Source of the DNA: an uncultured Pseudoteredinibacter sp.
GTDB lineage: Bacteria > Pseudomonadota > Gammaproteobacteria > Pseudomonadales > Cellvibrionaceae
Assembly: GCF_947500695.1 (NCBI RefSeq)
Contig: NZ_CANMSS010000018.1
Location: 1 to 42,766 of the forward strand
Direction: 5' to 3'
DNA: 42,766 nucleotides
Every line of letters begins with the position of its first letter. The first letter of the stretch is position 1. A program made the translations under genes and the position numbers. This document shows, piece by piece, positions 17,399-25,989 of this stretch. The notes below the pieces were generated by a model. It was not told the DNA's origin. It made no database searches and saw nothing but the letters and a program-made list of their open reading frames with translations.

Positions 17399-17788
17399 TT
17401 ATGCGTCTTCGCAAACCTCGCGGTAGGCATCTGCATCTAATGCAGCGTCAAGCTCAGAAACGTCAGCTGGCTTAACTTTAAAGAACCAACCATCGTCATA
17501 AGGAGAGCTGTTTACGGTTTCTGGCTCATCTTCCAAAGCTTCGTTTACCGCTACAACTTCACCGGTAAGAGGCGAGAAGATATCGGAAGCGGCTTTTACA
17601 GATTCAACAACACCCGCTTCTTCGCCGGCGTTAACCTGTGAACCCACCTCTGGTACTTCAACATAAACAACATCGCCTAGGCTATCTTGGGCGTGATCAG
17701 AAATGCCAACTGTTACAGTGCCGTCAGCTTCTACACGCGCCCACTCATGGCTCGATAGATACTTAATTTCATTGCGCACTTCACTCAT
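17399..17788 (-). CDS. gcvH: Glycine cleavage system H protein
   Basis: 129 residues. Carries the lipoyl arm that shuttles the aminomethyl group between the P, T and L proteins. The lipoylation lysine lies in GVVESVKAASD at about residue 65, and the N-terminal HEWARVEADGTVTVGISDHA is typical. It follows gcvT by 32 bases on the same strand. gcvP is not in the window. Confidence 0.97.
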   Translation of the reverse strand: MSEVRNEIKYLSSHEWARVEADGTVTVGISDHAQDSLGDVVYVEVPEVGSQVNAGEEAGVVESVKAASDIFSPLTGEVVAVNEALEDEPETVNSSPYDDGWFFKVKPADVSELDAALDADAYREVCEDA

Positions 17789-17820
17789 GGACTAATCCTC
17801 TGCTATCTCTACTGTATTAA

Positions 17821-18909
17821 TTAAAAAACTTGCTTACCGTTACGGACGAAGCTCGGCTTAATTACCTTAACTTCTACTTGTTTATTTCTCATTTCAACTA
17901 AACAAGTATCACCAATCTCTTTGGGCACTCGCGCCATGGCAATAGAATAGCCTAAAGTCGGCGAGAATGTACCACTGGTAATTTCACCAGTAGCCTCAAC
18001 ACCCGGCACAATAACTTTCTGGTGAGCACGTAAAACGCCTTTTTGCTCCATCACCAAGCCTACCAACTTCTCTTTAACACCGGTTTCTTTGGCGGCCTCC
18101 AAGGCTTTGCGACCGATAAAGTCACGATCTTCAGGTGCCCAAGCAATGGTCCAAGACATATTGGCTGCCATTGGCAGAATAGCCTCATCCATGTCGCTTC
18201 CGTATAAGTTCATGCCTGCCTCTAGGCGCAAAGTATCACGAGCACCCAAACCACAAGGCGCTACATCAGCAGCGACTAGATCTTTCCAAAACTGCACAAT
18301 AGCGGCTTCTGGGACCATAATTTCTAGGCCATCTTCACCGGTATAACCGGTACGAGCAATAAACCAGCCATCAACTTCCAAGCCTTGGAATACCGACAGA
18401 GAATTAACCACCTCAGCCTTATTACCACCTAAAACGGCGGCAACCTTAGCTATTGCTTCTGGGCCCTGCACAGCCAGCATAGAAAGCTCTGGACGCTCAC
18501 TCAGCTCTACTTCAAATGCTGCGGCCTGCTCATTCATCCAAGCCAAATCTTTCTCGCGAGTAGCGCAGTTCACAACAGTGCGGTACCAACCGTCCATATT
18601 GTAAACAATCAGATCATCGATCACCCCACCCTGCTCATTCAGCATACCGGTGTACATAGCCTTACCAGTAACGGAGCTAATCTTCTCAACATCATTGGCC
18701 AGCAAATAGCGTAGAAAGTCTTTCGCGCCAGCGCCTTTCACGTCAACAATGGTCATATGGGACACATCAAACATGCCCGCCTCACGGCGCACCTTGTGAT
18801 GCTCCTCTACCTGAGAGCCATAGTTGATTGGCATATCCCAACCGCCAAAATCAACAATTTTGCCGCCTGCGGCTTCGTGCTCTGCGAACAATGCAGTCTT
18901 ATTACCCAT
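17821..18909 (-). CDS. gcvT: Glycine cleavage system T protein (aminomethyltransferase)
   Basis: Transfers the methylene of glycine to tetrahydrofolate and releases ammonia from the H protein. Conserved segments: VDFGGWDMPINYGSQVEEHH, MFDVSHMTIVDV, RTGYTGEDGLEIMV and GLGARDTLRLEAGMNLYG. The start giving MGNKTALFAEH (362 residues) matches where E. coli GcvT begins; the ATG four codons upstream, at 18921, is an alternative with a GGGG upstream. gcvT and gcvH form an operon. Confidence 0.96.
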   Translation of the reverse strand: MGNKTALFAEHEAAGGKIVDFGGWDMPINYGSQVEEHHKVRREAGMFDVSHMTIVDVKGAGAKDFLRYLLANDVEKISSVTGKAMYTGMLNEQGGVIDDLIVYNMDGWYRTVVNCATREKDLAWMNEQAAAFEVELSERPELSMLAVQGPEAIAKVAAVLGGNKAEVVNSLSVFQGLEVDGWFIARTGYTGEDGLEIMVPEAAIVQFWKDLVAADVAPCGLGARDTLRLEAGMNLYGSDMDEAILPMAANMSWTIAWAPEDRDFIGRKALEAAKETGVKEKLVGLVMEQKGVLRAHQKVIVPGVEATGEITSGTFSPTLGYSIAMARVPKEIGDTCLVEMRNKQVEVKVIKPSFVRNGKQVF

Positions 18910-19230
18910 TACGCTACCCATCCAGTTAAGCCCCAGCCCAGGGGGTAAATACCCTTACACACTACTTGAAACCACCCGTTTTCGGCATGTTTCCCATAAT
19001 GCACATTGTGTTTCCAATAATAGAAAAACGGCATTGTACTGGTATTAGCAGCAAAGGCAATCACCCCCAGGATAAGGGTAAACTCAATGGATAATTTGGA
19101 CGCTAAAGGAAGACTGATAATCGCTAGAGAAGTGAGCAAGCGCCCCCAGACAACAAGAGGACGCCGCCAATACAGCCCCTTCAGATCAAGACTGCATCAA
19201 GCTCTCAAGTTAGAGCTTAGAAGTTTGAGC
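18910..19230. other. Intergenic region upstream of gcvT, no gene recognised
   Basis: About 320 bases between gcvT and the DUF481 gene. I looked for a glycine riboswitch on the gcvT strand and did not find its conserved core. ORFs here are short and have no recognisable features. It presumably holds the gcvT promoter and the 3' untranslated region of the DUF481 gene. Confidence 0.5.
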
Positions 19231-19935
19231 CTAGAAGTTATAGTTCAAAGATACCGTAGTATAACGATCGGTTTTCTCGGTACCTGGATCTACATCGGTA
19301 TTGTGCTTGGCCAAATAGGCAATTTTTAGCGCCAGCTGCTCAGTCATGGCTACTTTTACCGCGACTTCAGCTTCAAGATAGGTATTCTCTTCACCAGCTT
19401 CGCTCAACAAGTAGCTTTCTAGCTTAGTGGTATCCGTTAGCTGCTGTTTGTAAGAAACCTTGCCTAGAATTACCGCCTCGTCTTCTTTTTCTTGATTAAG
19501 GCGACGCTCACTGCTTCGGAAACCCGCACCGACCTCTGCATCTAGAATAGTATCTTCGGTTTTAATAACGTGATAGCCCACACCACCAGTTAAGGAAGAC
19601 TGGTATTCAAAAGCACTAAAGCGATCATCTTGGTAGCGATAGTTACCAAAACCGTAAACATCTTCATTAATCTCATAGCGGCTATTGAAGTTAAATGTAT
19701 AAGCTTCAGCACTGGTTTTGTCATCGTTAGAAGCCGTATTAGCGCTAACCTCGGCTTTATGGGTCCAATCGTTTTGCACATAGGAGATCAACAATTTAAC
19801 AGCCAAGGCTTCACTCTCAGAGTTGCCCGCCACACTGTTATAGCCAAGATCACCTTCACCTTTCCACTCACCGGCAAAGCTAACGCTAGATGCCAATAAG
19901 GCAGACACGAACAGGGTTTTATTTAATTTCAACAT
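19231..19935 (-). CDS. DUF481 (YdiY-like) outer-membrane protein
   Basis: 234 residues. A signal peptide (MLKLNKTLFVSALLASSVSFA) precedes a chain of alternating beta-strand-like segments and ends in phenylalanine (SLNYNF), as expected for an outer-membrane barrel. The start of the mature protein, EWKGEGDLGYNSVAGNSES, is the characteristic DUF481 opening. The family is described in proteobacteria as induced salt/acid-stress or putative outer-membrane protein without a known substrate. It stands alone between gcvT and the iron transporter. Confidence 0.85.
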   Translation of the reverse strand: MLKLNKTLFVSALLASSVSFAGEWKGEGDLGYNSVAGNSESEALAVKLLISYVQNDWTHKAEVSANTASNDDKTSAEAYTFNFNSRYEINEDVYGFGNYRYQDDRFSAFEYQSSLTGGVGYHVIKTEDTILDAEVGAGFRSSERRLNQEKEDEAVILGKVSYKQQLTDTTKLESYLLSEAGEENTYLEAEVAVKVAMTEQLALKIAYLAKHNTDVDPGTEKTDRYTTVSLNYNF

Positions 19936-20143
19936 AGGTTCCTACTTGTATTACATTCTCTAAAAATAAAAACAGCCAACTCACCAAAGCTTAGACCAAT
20001 CATTAGACGACTAAAAACAAAGCCAAGCTCAGGTTTAAGATGATGGGGAGGAAGATACTTTAAGCGGCTGAACTATAAATGAACCCTTATAGCTCAGCAT
20101 AAAAATCAGGAAATAGTGGCAGATAAATTATCAAGGCAAGTAA

Positions 20144-21856
20144 CTAGCGACGAGAGCGACGAATCATCAACACCACTGGGGCAAGACTCAGCAGCACCAA
20201 GCTTAAGGCAGGCAAGGCAGCACGCTCCCACTCCCCTTCTGAGGTCATCTCATATACACGCACCGCCAGAGTATCCCAGCCAAATGGGCGCAATAATAAA
20301 GTAGCCGGCATTTCCTTCATCACATCTACCAACACTAAAAGCATGCCAGCAAATATACCGGGCGATAGCATTGGTAAATATACCCGCCACAACAACTGCC
20401 ATTTATTGGCGCCCAAGCTTTGTGCTGCTTCTTGAAAGCTAGGTTTTAAACGCTCGAAGGAAGACTGAATAGGCCCAAGCCCCACGGTAAAAAAGCGTAC
20501 GCAGTAAGCCAGTATTAAAGCCACTACACTGCCCACCAATATTTGCTTAGGCGGCATATCCAGTAACGCCCGCACCGGCGCCACCAATACAGAATCCACT
20601 TTGGCGAAAGACAACATAATACCCACAGCAAGCACAGAGCCAGGAAAGGCATAACCCAAGCTTGCCGCACGCATTGCAAAACCTTTTGCGGAAATATTAC
20701 CCAGCTGGCGCTGTCCAAAAGCCACCGCGATTGCCAAGCTCACCGTTAAGCTTGCAGCAATTGCCCCCAAGGCGAAGGTATGTAAAACCAAATCTATATA
20801 GCGCTGATCCAAACCACCAAGACCAGTTTCCACCACCCAAAACAGCAGCTGGCCAACCGGAATAACAAAAGCCAAAACAAATATCAGCAAGCAGTAACCA
20901 GTGGCTAAATAAGCCCGCGCGCCTTTTAATTTAAAACGCTCCCGCTCTTGAGCCGGCACCTCAAATAAACGACCGCCACCGCGTGCTTTTTGCTCGGCAA
21001 ACAAAGCCAAGGCTACAAATAACAACAATACCGAAGCTAGCTGCGCTGCCGCTGGCAAATTAAAAAAACCAAACCAAGATTTATAAATAGCAGTGGTAAA
21101 AGTATCGTAATTAAAAACCGCAACCGCACCAAAATCTGCCAAGGTTTCCATCAGCGCCAAGGCGGCTCCCGCTGCAATAGCTGGGCGCGCCATAGGCAAC
21201 GCTACCGACCAAAAAGCCTGCAATGGTGTGCGCCCCAACATACGCGCCGCATCTACCAAACCACGCCCCTGACTCATAAAAGCACTGCGACTTAGCATAT
21301 ATACATAAGGGTAGAGCACCGCACTTAAGACTAAGCTCACCCCACCTGCACTGCGAATTGAAGGCACACGAAAATCGCTACCAAACCATTCACGTAATTG
21401 AGTTTGTACAGGGCCACTAAAATCAAACAAACCCAGCGCCACAAAAGCAACCACATAAGTTGGGATTGCTAATGGCAGCATCAAGCCCCAATCGAGCCAG
21501 CGCCTCCCCGGGAACTCGCAAACCGAAACCAGCCAAGCCAAACTCACCCCTAAAAAGATGGCGATACTGCCAACACCAATGCACAGCTTTAAAGTATTGC
21601 TCAACAAGGTACCAAGCTGGGTTTGAATAAGGTGAGCCCAAATATCGCTTTGATCGCTAGTCCAGCTTAGGGCAATGACCAAAATTGGCATTAATACTAA
21701 AGCCGCCGCAAACCAAGCCGGTAAACGCCAGAAATGCTTACGCCATTTTGTAGATTGAGCATTCACAAAGAAGGACTCTTTGTTCGCTGAGGGCTGATTA
21801 GAATCATCATTAGATGGTTGATCAGAAGGGGGCTGGGGCACGGCAATTTCACTCAT
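20144..21856 (-). CDS. fbpB: Ferric-iron ABC transporter permease (FbpB/SfuB type)
   Basis: 570 residues, a fused two-domain permease with about twelve membrane segments. Both halves keep the cytoplasmic EAA-type loop that contacts the ATPase: DAARMLGRTPLQAFWSVALP in the first and EAAQSLGANKWQLLWRVYLP in the second. The N-terminal 30 residues are polar and Pro/Ser/Asn-rich. It lies 85 bases downstream of the matching binding protein gene. The usual third gene, the ATPase fbpC, does not follow; the strand downstream is empty to 19936, so the ATPase must be encoded elsewhere. Confidence 0.9.
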   Translation of the reverse strand: MSEIAVPQPPSDQPSNDDSNQPSANKESFFVNAQSTKWRKHFWRLPAWFAAALVLMPILVIALSWTSDQSDIWAHLIQTQLGTLLSNTLKLCIGVGSIAIFLGVSLAWLVSVCEFPGRRWLDWGLMLPLAIPTYVVAFVALGLFDFSGPVQTQLREWFGSDFRVPSIRSAGGVSLVLSAVLYPYVYMLSRSAFMSQGRGLVDAARMLGRTPLQAFWSVALPMARPAIAAGAALALMETLADFGAVAVFNYDTFTTAIYKSWFGFFNLPAAAQLASVLLLFVALALFAEQKARGGGRLFEVPAQERERFKLKGARAYLATGYCLLIFVLAFVIPVGQLLFWVVETGLGGLDQRYIDLVLHTFALGAIAASLTVSLAIAVAFGQRQLGNISAKGFAMRAASLGYAFPGSVLAVGIMLSFAKVDSVLVAPVRALLDMPPKQILVGSVVALILAYCVRFFTVGLGPIQSSFERLKPSFQEAAQSLGANKWQLLWRVYLPMLSPGIFAGMLLVLVDVMKEMPATLLLRPFGWDTLAVRVYEMTSEGEWERAALPALSLVLLSLAPVVLMIRRSRR

Positions 21857-21941
21857 GCCCCATTTTAACTGGTTTCAAGCTGCAGCAATAGCCACAGCTT
21901 GCCTACACAGTTAATTAAAAGCCTTAAAGACTAAGCCGGAA

Positions 21942-23045
21942 TTAACGGTAGCCGGCTCGGTCCATCAACTTAACAGCATCGGCCTGCAACTTACCGGCCG
22001 CCTCAACATTAACCAAGTCAGCTTTGAAATCGCCCCATGCTTGCACTTCAGCAGAAGGCTTAACAGTTACATTCACTGGATACTCATGGTTAATCTCAGC
22101 GAACTGGCCTTGGGCCTTATCGCTAGCCAACCACTCCAATAGCTTGCGCGCTTCAGCTGGCTGCTTGGCGTGTTTGGTAATACCGGCACCAGAAATATTT
22201 ACGTGTACACCACGGTCTTCTTGGTTAGGCCAGTATAGTGCCAAAGCAACATCTGGGTTTTTCTTCTTCAAACGACCAAAGTAATAAGTGTTAACAATAG
22301 TGGCGTCACACTGGCCAGCAGCTACTGCTTCCATGGCCTTGGTATCGTTTGAGAAAGGCTCGGTAGCTAGGTTTGCTACCCAACCTTTAACGATCTCTTC
22401 GGTTTTTTCTTCGCCTTGAGTCTGGATCATGGTGGCAACCAAGGATTGGTTGTACACCTTCTTAGAAGTACGCAAGCACAAGCGGCCTTTCCAATCTTCA
22501 GCGGCCAAGGCTTCGTAAGTGCTTAGATCTTCTGGTTGTACACGCTCGGTTGAATAAACAATAGTGCGAGCACGAATAGATAGGCCAAACCAATCATTGT
22601 TAGCGGCCTGCAAGTTAGCAGGCACATTGGCTTCTAATGATTCGGAATCTAAAGAAGCAAACAAGCCTTTATTGCTAGCCTGCCATAGGTTGCCAGCATC
22701 TACCGTCATAAACATATCGGCAGGGGTAGATTCACCCTCAGCAGAAAGGCGCTCCATCAATGGACCAGCCTTATCGGTAACGTAGCGCACTTCTACGCCA
22801 GTCTCAGCAGTGTATTTTTCAAACAAAGGCTTGATCAGGTGCTCTTTACGGGAAGAGTAAACAGTAACCACAGGGGCTTCTTGTGTTTCTTTGGCTTTAA
22901 CTTCGGCCTTTTCTGCAACCGCAGCTGCAGTTTCAGTGGTTTCTACTGCGGGCTTACTTTCTTCTTTCTGACTACAGCCAGCAACAGCCAACGCCATCAA
23001 TGCCAATGACGGAGCCCACTTTGCCTTCATTTGAATTGCCTTCAT
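21942..23045 (-). CDS. fbpA: Ferric-iron-binding lipoprotein (FbpA type)
   Basis: 367 residues with a signal sequence ending in the lipobox AVAGC at about residue 24, so the binding protein is lipid-anchored rather than soluble. An Ala/Glu/Lys/Thr-rich linker (about 27-58) follows and then the class 6 extracellular iron-binding fold (VVTVYSSRKEHLIKPLFEKY). The conserved iron-binding tyrosine pair is visible in VNTYYFGRLKKKNPD. Both the start at 23045 (GAGG 5 bases upstream) and the ATG five codons in are reasonable. A Fur-box-like sequence lies just upstream. Confidence 0.9.
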   Translation of the reverse strand: MKAIQMKAKWAPSLALMALAVAGCSQKEESKPAVETTETAAAVAEKAEVKAKETQEAPVVTVYSSRKEHLIKPLFEKYTAETGVEVRYVTDKAGPLMERLSAEGESTPADMFMTVDAGNLWQASNKGLFASLDSESLEANVPANLQAANNDWFGLSIRARTIVYSTERVQPEDLSTYEALAAEDWKGRLCLRTSKKVYNQSLVATMIQTQGEEKTEEIVKGWVANLATEPFSNDTKAMEAVAAGQCDATIVNTYYFGRLKKKNPDVALALYWPNQEDRGVHVNISGAGITKHAKQPAEARKLLEWLASDKAQGQFAEINHEYPVNVTVKPSAEVQAWGDFKADLVNVEAAGKLQADAVKLMDRAGYR

Positions 23046-23096
23046 GCCAACCTCATTCTTTATGCCGAGCTTTAACGGCGGGGAACTAGAAAAGAT

Positions 23097-23115
23097 GCAA
23101 ATGATAGAGATTACT
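23097..23115 (-). promoter_or_regulatory. Candidate Fur box upstream of fbpA
   Basis: GCAAATGATAGAGATTACT matches about 12 of 19 positions of the Fur consensus GATAATGATAATCATTATC. It lies 52 bases upstream of fbpA, where an iron-responsive operator is expected. The match is imperfect and the call rests on position as much as sequence. Confidence 0.4.
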
Positions 23116-23200
23116 ATTCAGCAATGCAATGACGACAATCAACTGTTGAGACAGGTACACTTAGCCACAAGATAAATAGCCGATAAGATAAGAAGTATCC

Positions 23201-24289
23201 ATGAGCAACTTGCCGTCCAAATTAATGGACCCAAAGTTATTCGCCAAGCTGGTATTAGCTTGGTATGACCAACATGGCCGTAAAGAGCTTCCCTGGCAGC
23301 AGGGCATCAACCCCTACCGGGTGTGGCTTTCCGAAATTATGCTGCAGCAAACCCAAGTAGCCACGGTAATCCCCTACTTCGAGACCTTTACCCGCAAATT
23401 TCCTGATGTTTGCAGCCTAGCTAAGGCCGATATAGACGAGGTGCTACACCTCTGGACAGGCCTCGGCTACTACGCCCGCGCCCGTAACCTGCATAAGTGC
23501 GCGCAAACCGTTGCCGAGCAATACCAAGGTGAGTTTCCAGGAACAGTTGCCGAGCTAGAAGAACTGCCCGGCATAGGCCGATCCACCGCTGGTGCCATTG
23601 CCTCCATCGCCTTTGGCCAGCCAGCGGCTATTTTAGATGGCAATGTAAAACGCGTACTAGCACGGCTTCATGCTGTGGAAGGCTGGCCCGGCAATAGCAA
23701 AGTGCAACAGACCCTATGGCAAATTGCCGAGCACTACACGCCAAATAAACGTAACCCAGAATACACTCAAGTAATGATGGATTTAGGGGCCACCGTTTGT
23801 AAGCGCAGCAAGCCATTGTGCGATGCCTGCCCGCTACAGGATAGCTGCCAAGCCCACGGCCAAGGCAACCCTCAAGATTACCCAGGCAAAAAACCCAAAA
23901 AAGAAAAGCCCGTACGCGCCTGCCAAATGCTTATCCTGCAAAACCCAGCTGGCGAAGTACTTTTGCAGCAACGCCCAAGCCAGGGCATATGGGGCGGCCT
24001 TTGGTGCCTGCCAGAGCTCGCAAGCGATGCCAATATTGCCGAGCACTGCATTAGCCAACAGCTCAGTAATAGCGAGCCCGCTACCGAGCACTGGAACAGC
24101 TATCGCCATACTTTTAGTCATTACCATTTAGATATCACCCCGGTGCTGGTGCAAGTAAACCCCAAAGACAAGATTGCCGAAGCTGGCGAGCAGTGGGTAA
24201 ATCCCGCCGCCCCAGGCGAGCTAGGCCTAGCTGCCCCCGTTAAAAAGCTACTAGAGCAGATAGCGGCCATACAGCAACAACTTCTTTAA
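23201..24289 (+). CDS. mutY: A/G-specific adenine DNA glycosylase
   Basis: Removes adenine mispaired with 8-oxoguanine. The N-terminal helix-hairpin-helix glycosylase domain contains LSEIMLQQTQVATVIPYF, the LEELPGIGRSTAGAIAS hairpin and catalytic-aspartate region LDGNVKRVLARL. The [4Fe-4S] cysteines have the proper spacing (C-x6-C-x2-C-x5-C in CKRSKPLCDACPLQDSC). The C-terminal part is the NUDIX-like domain that senses 8-oxoG. 362 residues. It is followed 77 bases later by yggX, the usual partner in gammaproteobacteria; a short GC hairpin (24325-24345) sits between them. Confidence 0.97.
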   Translation: MSNLPSKLMDPKLFAKLVLAWYDQHGRKELPWQQGINPYRVWLSEIMLQQTQVATVIPYFETFTRKFPDVCSLAKADIDEVLHLWTGLGYYARARNLHKCAQTVAEQYQGEFPGTVAELEELPGIGRSTAGAIASIAFGQPAAILDGNVKRVLARLHAVEGWPGNSKVQQTLWQIAEHYTPNKRNPEYTQVMMDLGATVCKRSKPLCDACPLQDSCQAHGQGNPQDYPGKKPKKEKPVRACQMLILQNPAGEVLLQQRPSQGIWGGLWCLPELASDANIAEHCISQQLSNSEPATEHWNSYRHTFSHYHLDITPVLVQVNPKDKIAEAGEQWVNPAAPGELGLAAPVKKLLEQIAAIQQQLL

Positions 24290-24366
24290 AGCCCAACCAG
24301 CACAGAGATGGGCAAATGCCCTCCGGAGGGGTAAAATCCCCCTCCCTTAAATAGAAGGATATCGCC

Positions 24367-24639
24367 ATGAGCCGTATGGTTTTTTGCCGTAAGCACAAAA
24401 AAGAACTGGAAGGCCTAGACCAACCACCCTACCCCGGCCCCAAAGGCCAAGACCTGTACGAAAACGTATCTAAACAGGCCTGGATGGAATGGATGCAGCA
24501 TCAAACCATGCTGATCAATGAAAAACGTCTAAACATGATGGACATGACCGCGCGCAGCTATTTAATGGAGCAAATGGAGAAATTCTTCAGCGGCGAAGAA
24601 GTAGACCATATCGAAGGCTACGTACCCCCTAGCGAGTAA
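24367..24639 (+). CDS. yggX: Fe(2+)-trafficking protein YggX
   Basis: 90 residues, beginning MSRMVFCRKHKKELEGLD with the family's single conserved N-terminal cysteine, then the AWMEWMQHQTMLINEKRLNM helix. YggX protects Fe-S enzymes such as MutY from oxidative damage, and the mutY-yggX pair is conserved. AAGGA lies 8 bases before the ATG. Confidence 0.97.
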   Translation: MSRMVFCRKHKKELEGLDQPPYPGPKGQDLYENVSKQAWMEWMQHQTMLINEKRLNMMDMTARSYLMEQMEKFFSGEEVDHIEGYVPPSE

Positions 24640-24708
24640 ATCAACAGCCCCGCAGCCGAACAAAAATTAGACTAAAAAGCCAACAAAAAGAAAGGCTTAA
24701 ATAAAGTC

Positions 24709-24737
24709 TTGACTCTGCGGCGGCGAACAGGTTTAAT
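24709..24737 (+). promoter_or_regulatory. Promoter of tRNA-Phe
   Basis: TTGACT (24709-24714), a 17-bp spacer, TTTAAT (24732-24737), then a GC-rich discriminator (ACGCGCC), about 35 bases before the tRNA. The discriminator type is the same as at the rRNA-type and rpsF promoters. Confidence 0.65.
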
Positions 24738-24771
24738 ACGCGCCTCTTTACGGGAGCAACCCGTAATATTT

Positions 24772-24847
24772 GCCCGGATAGCTCAGTCGGTAGAGCAGGG
24801 GATTGAAAATCCCCGTGTCGGTGGTTCGATTCCGCCTCCGGGCACCA
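24772..24847 (+). tRNA. tRNA-Phe (GAA)
   Basis: 76 bases including encoded CCA. The acceptor stem GCCCGGA pairs with TCCGGGC; the D arm is GCTCAGTCGGTAGAGC; the anticodon stem-loop has GAA at 24805-24807; the T arm contains GGTTCGATTCC. It is the integration site of the adjacent inovirus: bases from 24803 to the 3' end are duplicated at 37772-37816, so the gene is left intact after integration. Confidence 0.97.
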
Positions 24848-24851
24848 TACA
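24803..24851. repeat. attL: 49-bp core overlapping tRNA-Phe
   Basis: Identical by eye over 49 bases to 37772-37820. The core runs from the anticodon loop through the CCA end and four bases beyond, the usual crossover zone for tyrosine integrases that use tRNA genes. Sequence diverges on both sides. Confidence 0.93.
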
Positions 24852-24879
24852 CAAACTCTGTTAGATCAGAGACTTAAGA

Positions 24880-24905
24880 AGCCAGGCATTTGACCTGGCT
24901 TTTTT
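24880..24905 (+). terminator. Terminator of tRNA-Phe supplied by the prophage
   Basis: AGCCAGG (24880-24886) and CCTGGCT (24894-24900) form a perfect stem with a 7-base loop followed by TTTTT. It lies inside the prophage, just past attL, so it would replace the tRNA's own terminator and shield phage genes from host read-through. Confidence 0.8.
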
Positions 24906-24936
24906 ATGCATTTTAGAAACGAACACATTAAGTACA

Positions 24937-25989
24937 CTAGACTGGATATCCAGACTCATGCATCACTGACTCTAGGTACTCGCGCCCAGCATCCGTTAGC
25001 TTGACCCCTCTACTAGTAGTAGGACCATCTGATATCGGAACCTCTCTAACGAGCTCCTTATCTTTCAGCCGATTGATAAGCCCGTCAACTTTATCAACGC
25101 TCATTTCTTTCAAATATTCATTGGCGAAGCGAATAGAAGCCTGGACTACGCCAGACGAGGAGCGAGCAATTATTGATAGCAAGTAAATATAATCTCTTTC
25201 GAAACCAGCTCCATATATGAATATGTAAAAGGTATCATTCACATTTTTAAGATCAAACCCGACTAAAAGGCTACGAAGGTAGAGCAGATTTATATAATGC
25301 TCAAGAAAGTGGACCGTGCCTTTCGCGGAGCTAATATCAGGCTCCGTTAGCAACACATCCCGAAGCTTGTAAGCCCCCACAGAATGCCCATTTATCATCT
25401 CTTTTAAAACTTTGGGATCTACAAGCCTACGAGTTTCTGGCCTATCAATAGACAACTCTTGCGCCAGCCTAAGCTGTTCCTGTAAGCCCAGAATCTTGTT
25501 TGACGAATCTGTTTGCTGACTACCAAGCGCGGCGTTTTGAGTATTTAATCTTTCCACATCCCCTTCGAGTTCTTCTGCTATTTTTTTGATCTTTAATAGG
25601 TCAGACAGAGGTACCAATTCCACTTCCTTCAACTTAATAATCCGATTGGAGATAGAGGTTTTTTTCTTTGCCGCATAGTGAGAAATCCAACCAGAAAAAA
25701 TGGGCGAGAGCAGCAAATATAAGTAGGCAAAGACCAGTGGCAAAGCAATATTTGAAAGAAAAACATTCAAATAAACAGGAGAAACAACATCACAGGTTTC
25801 AATAAATACCTTTTGGTAGTAACAATCAATAAATTCAATTTTTGAGGTGAAACTTTCATCCGAGAGAAGTAAAAGACCTATTTTATGGTTTACGATAAGC
25901 CATGCCAATAGGAAGGACACAAAAAGCGGATTGCCCCCCCTGTCATATAAACCTGCCTTCACTTCATTGAAAATGTCTTCAACCGTCAA
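24937..25989 (-). CDS. Membrane protein with coiled coil and C-terminal winged helix, unknown function
   Basis: About 350 residues. The TTG at 25989 is preferred because GGAGG lies 6 bases upstream; a TTG at 25995 abuts it. The gene overlaps the integrase 3' end by 11 bases, so it is translated from the same message. Two hydrophobic regions (about 18-42 and 66-100) enclose a polar, possibly external, segment; a coiled coil (about 115-175) and a helical region follow; the last 50 residues (VDGLINRLKDKELV, then GVKLTDAGREYL) look like a MarR-type winged helix. I do not recognise the family. Its position between integrase and attL, and an architecture combining membrane, coil and sensor-like parts, suggest cargo such as superinfection exclusion or defence. 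That function is inference. Confidence 0.75.
   Translation of the reverse strand: MTVEDIFNEVKAGLYDRGGNPLFVSFLLAWLIVNHKIGLLLLSDESFTSKIEFIDCYYQKVFIETCDVVSPVYLNVFLSNIALPLVFAYLYLLLSPIFSGWISHYAAKKKTSISNRIIKLKEVELVPLSDLLKIKKIAEELEGDVERLNTQNAALGSQQTDSSNKILGLQEQLRLAQELSIDRPETRRLVDPKVLKEMINGHSVGAYKLRDVLLTEPDISSAKGTVHFLEHYINLLYLRSLLVGFDLKNVNDTFYIFIYGAGFERDYIYLLSIIARSSSGVVQASIRFANEYLKEMSVDKVDGLINRLKDKELVREVPISDGPTTSRGVKLTDAGREYLESVMHESGYPV

Noticed and set aside
18910..19230. Possible glycine riboswitch upstream of gcvT
   Set aside because: Neither the conserved core nor the tandem aptamer pattern was found on the gcvT strand.
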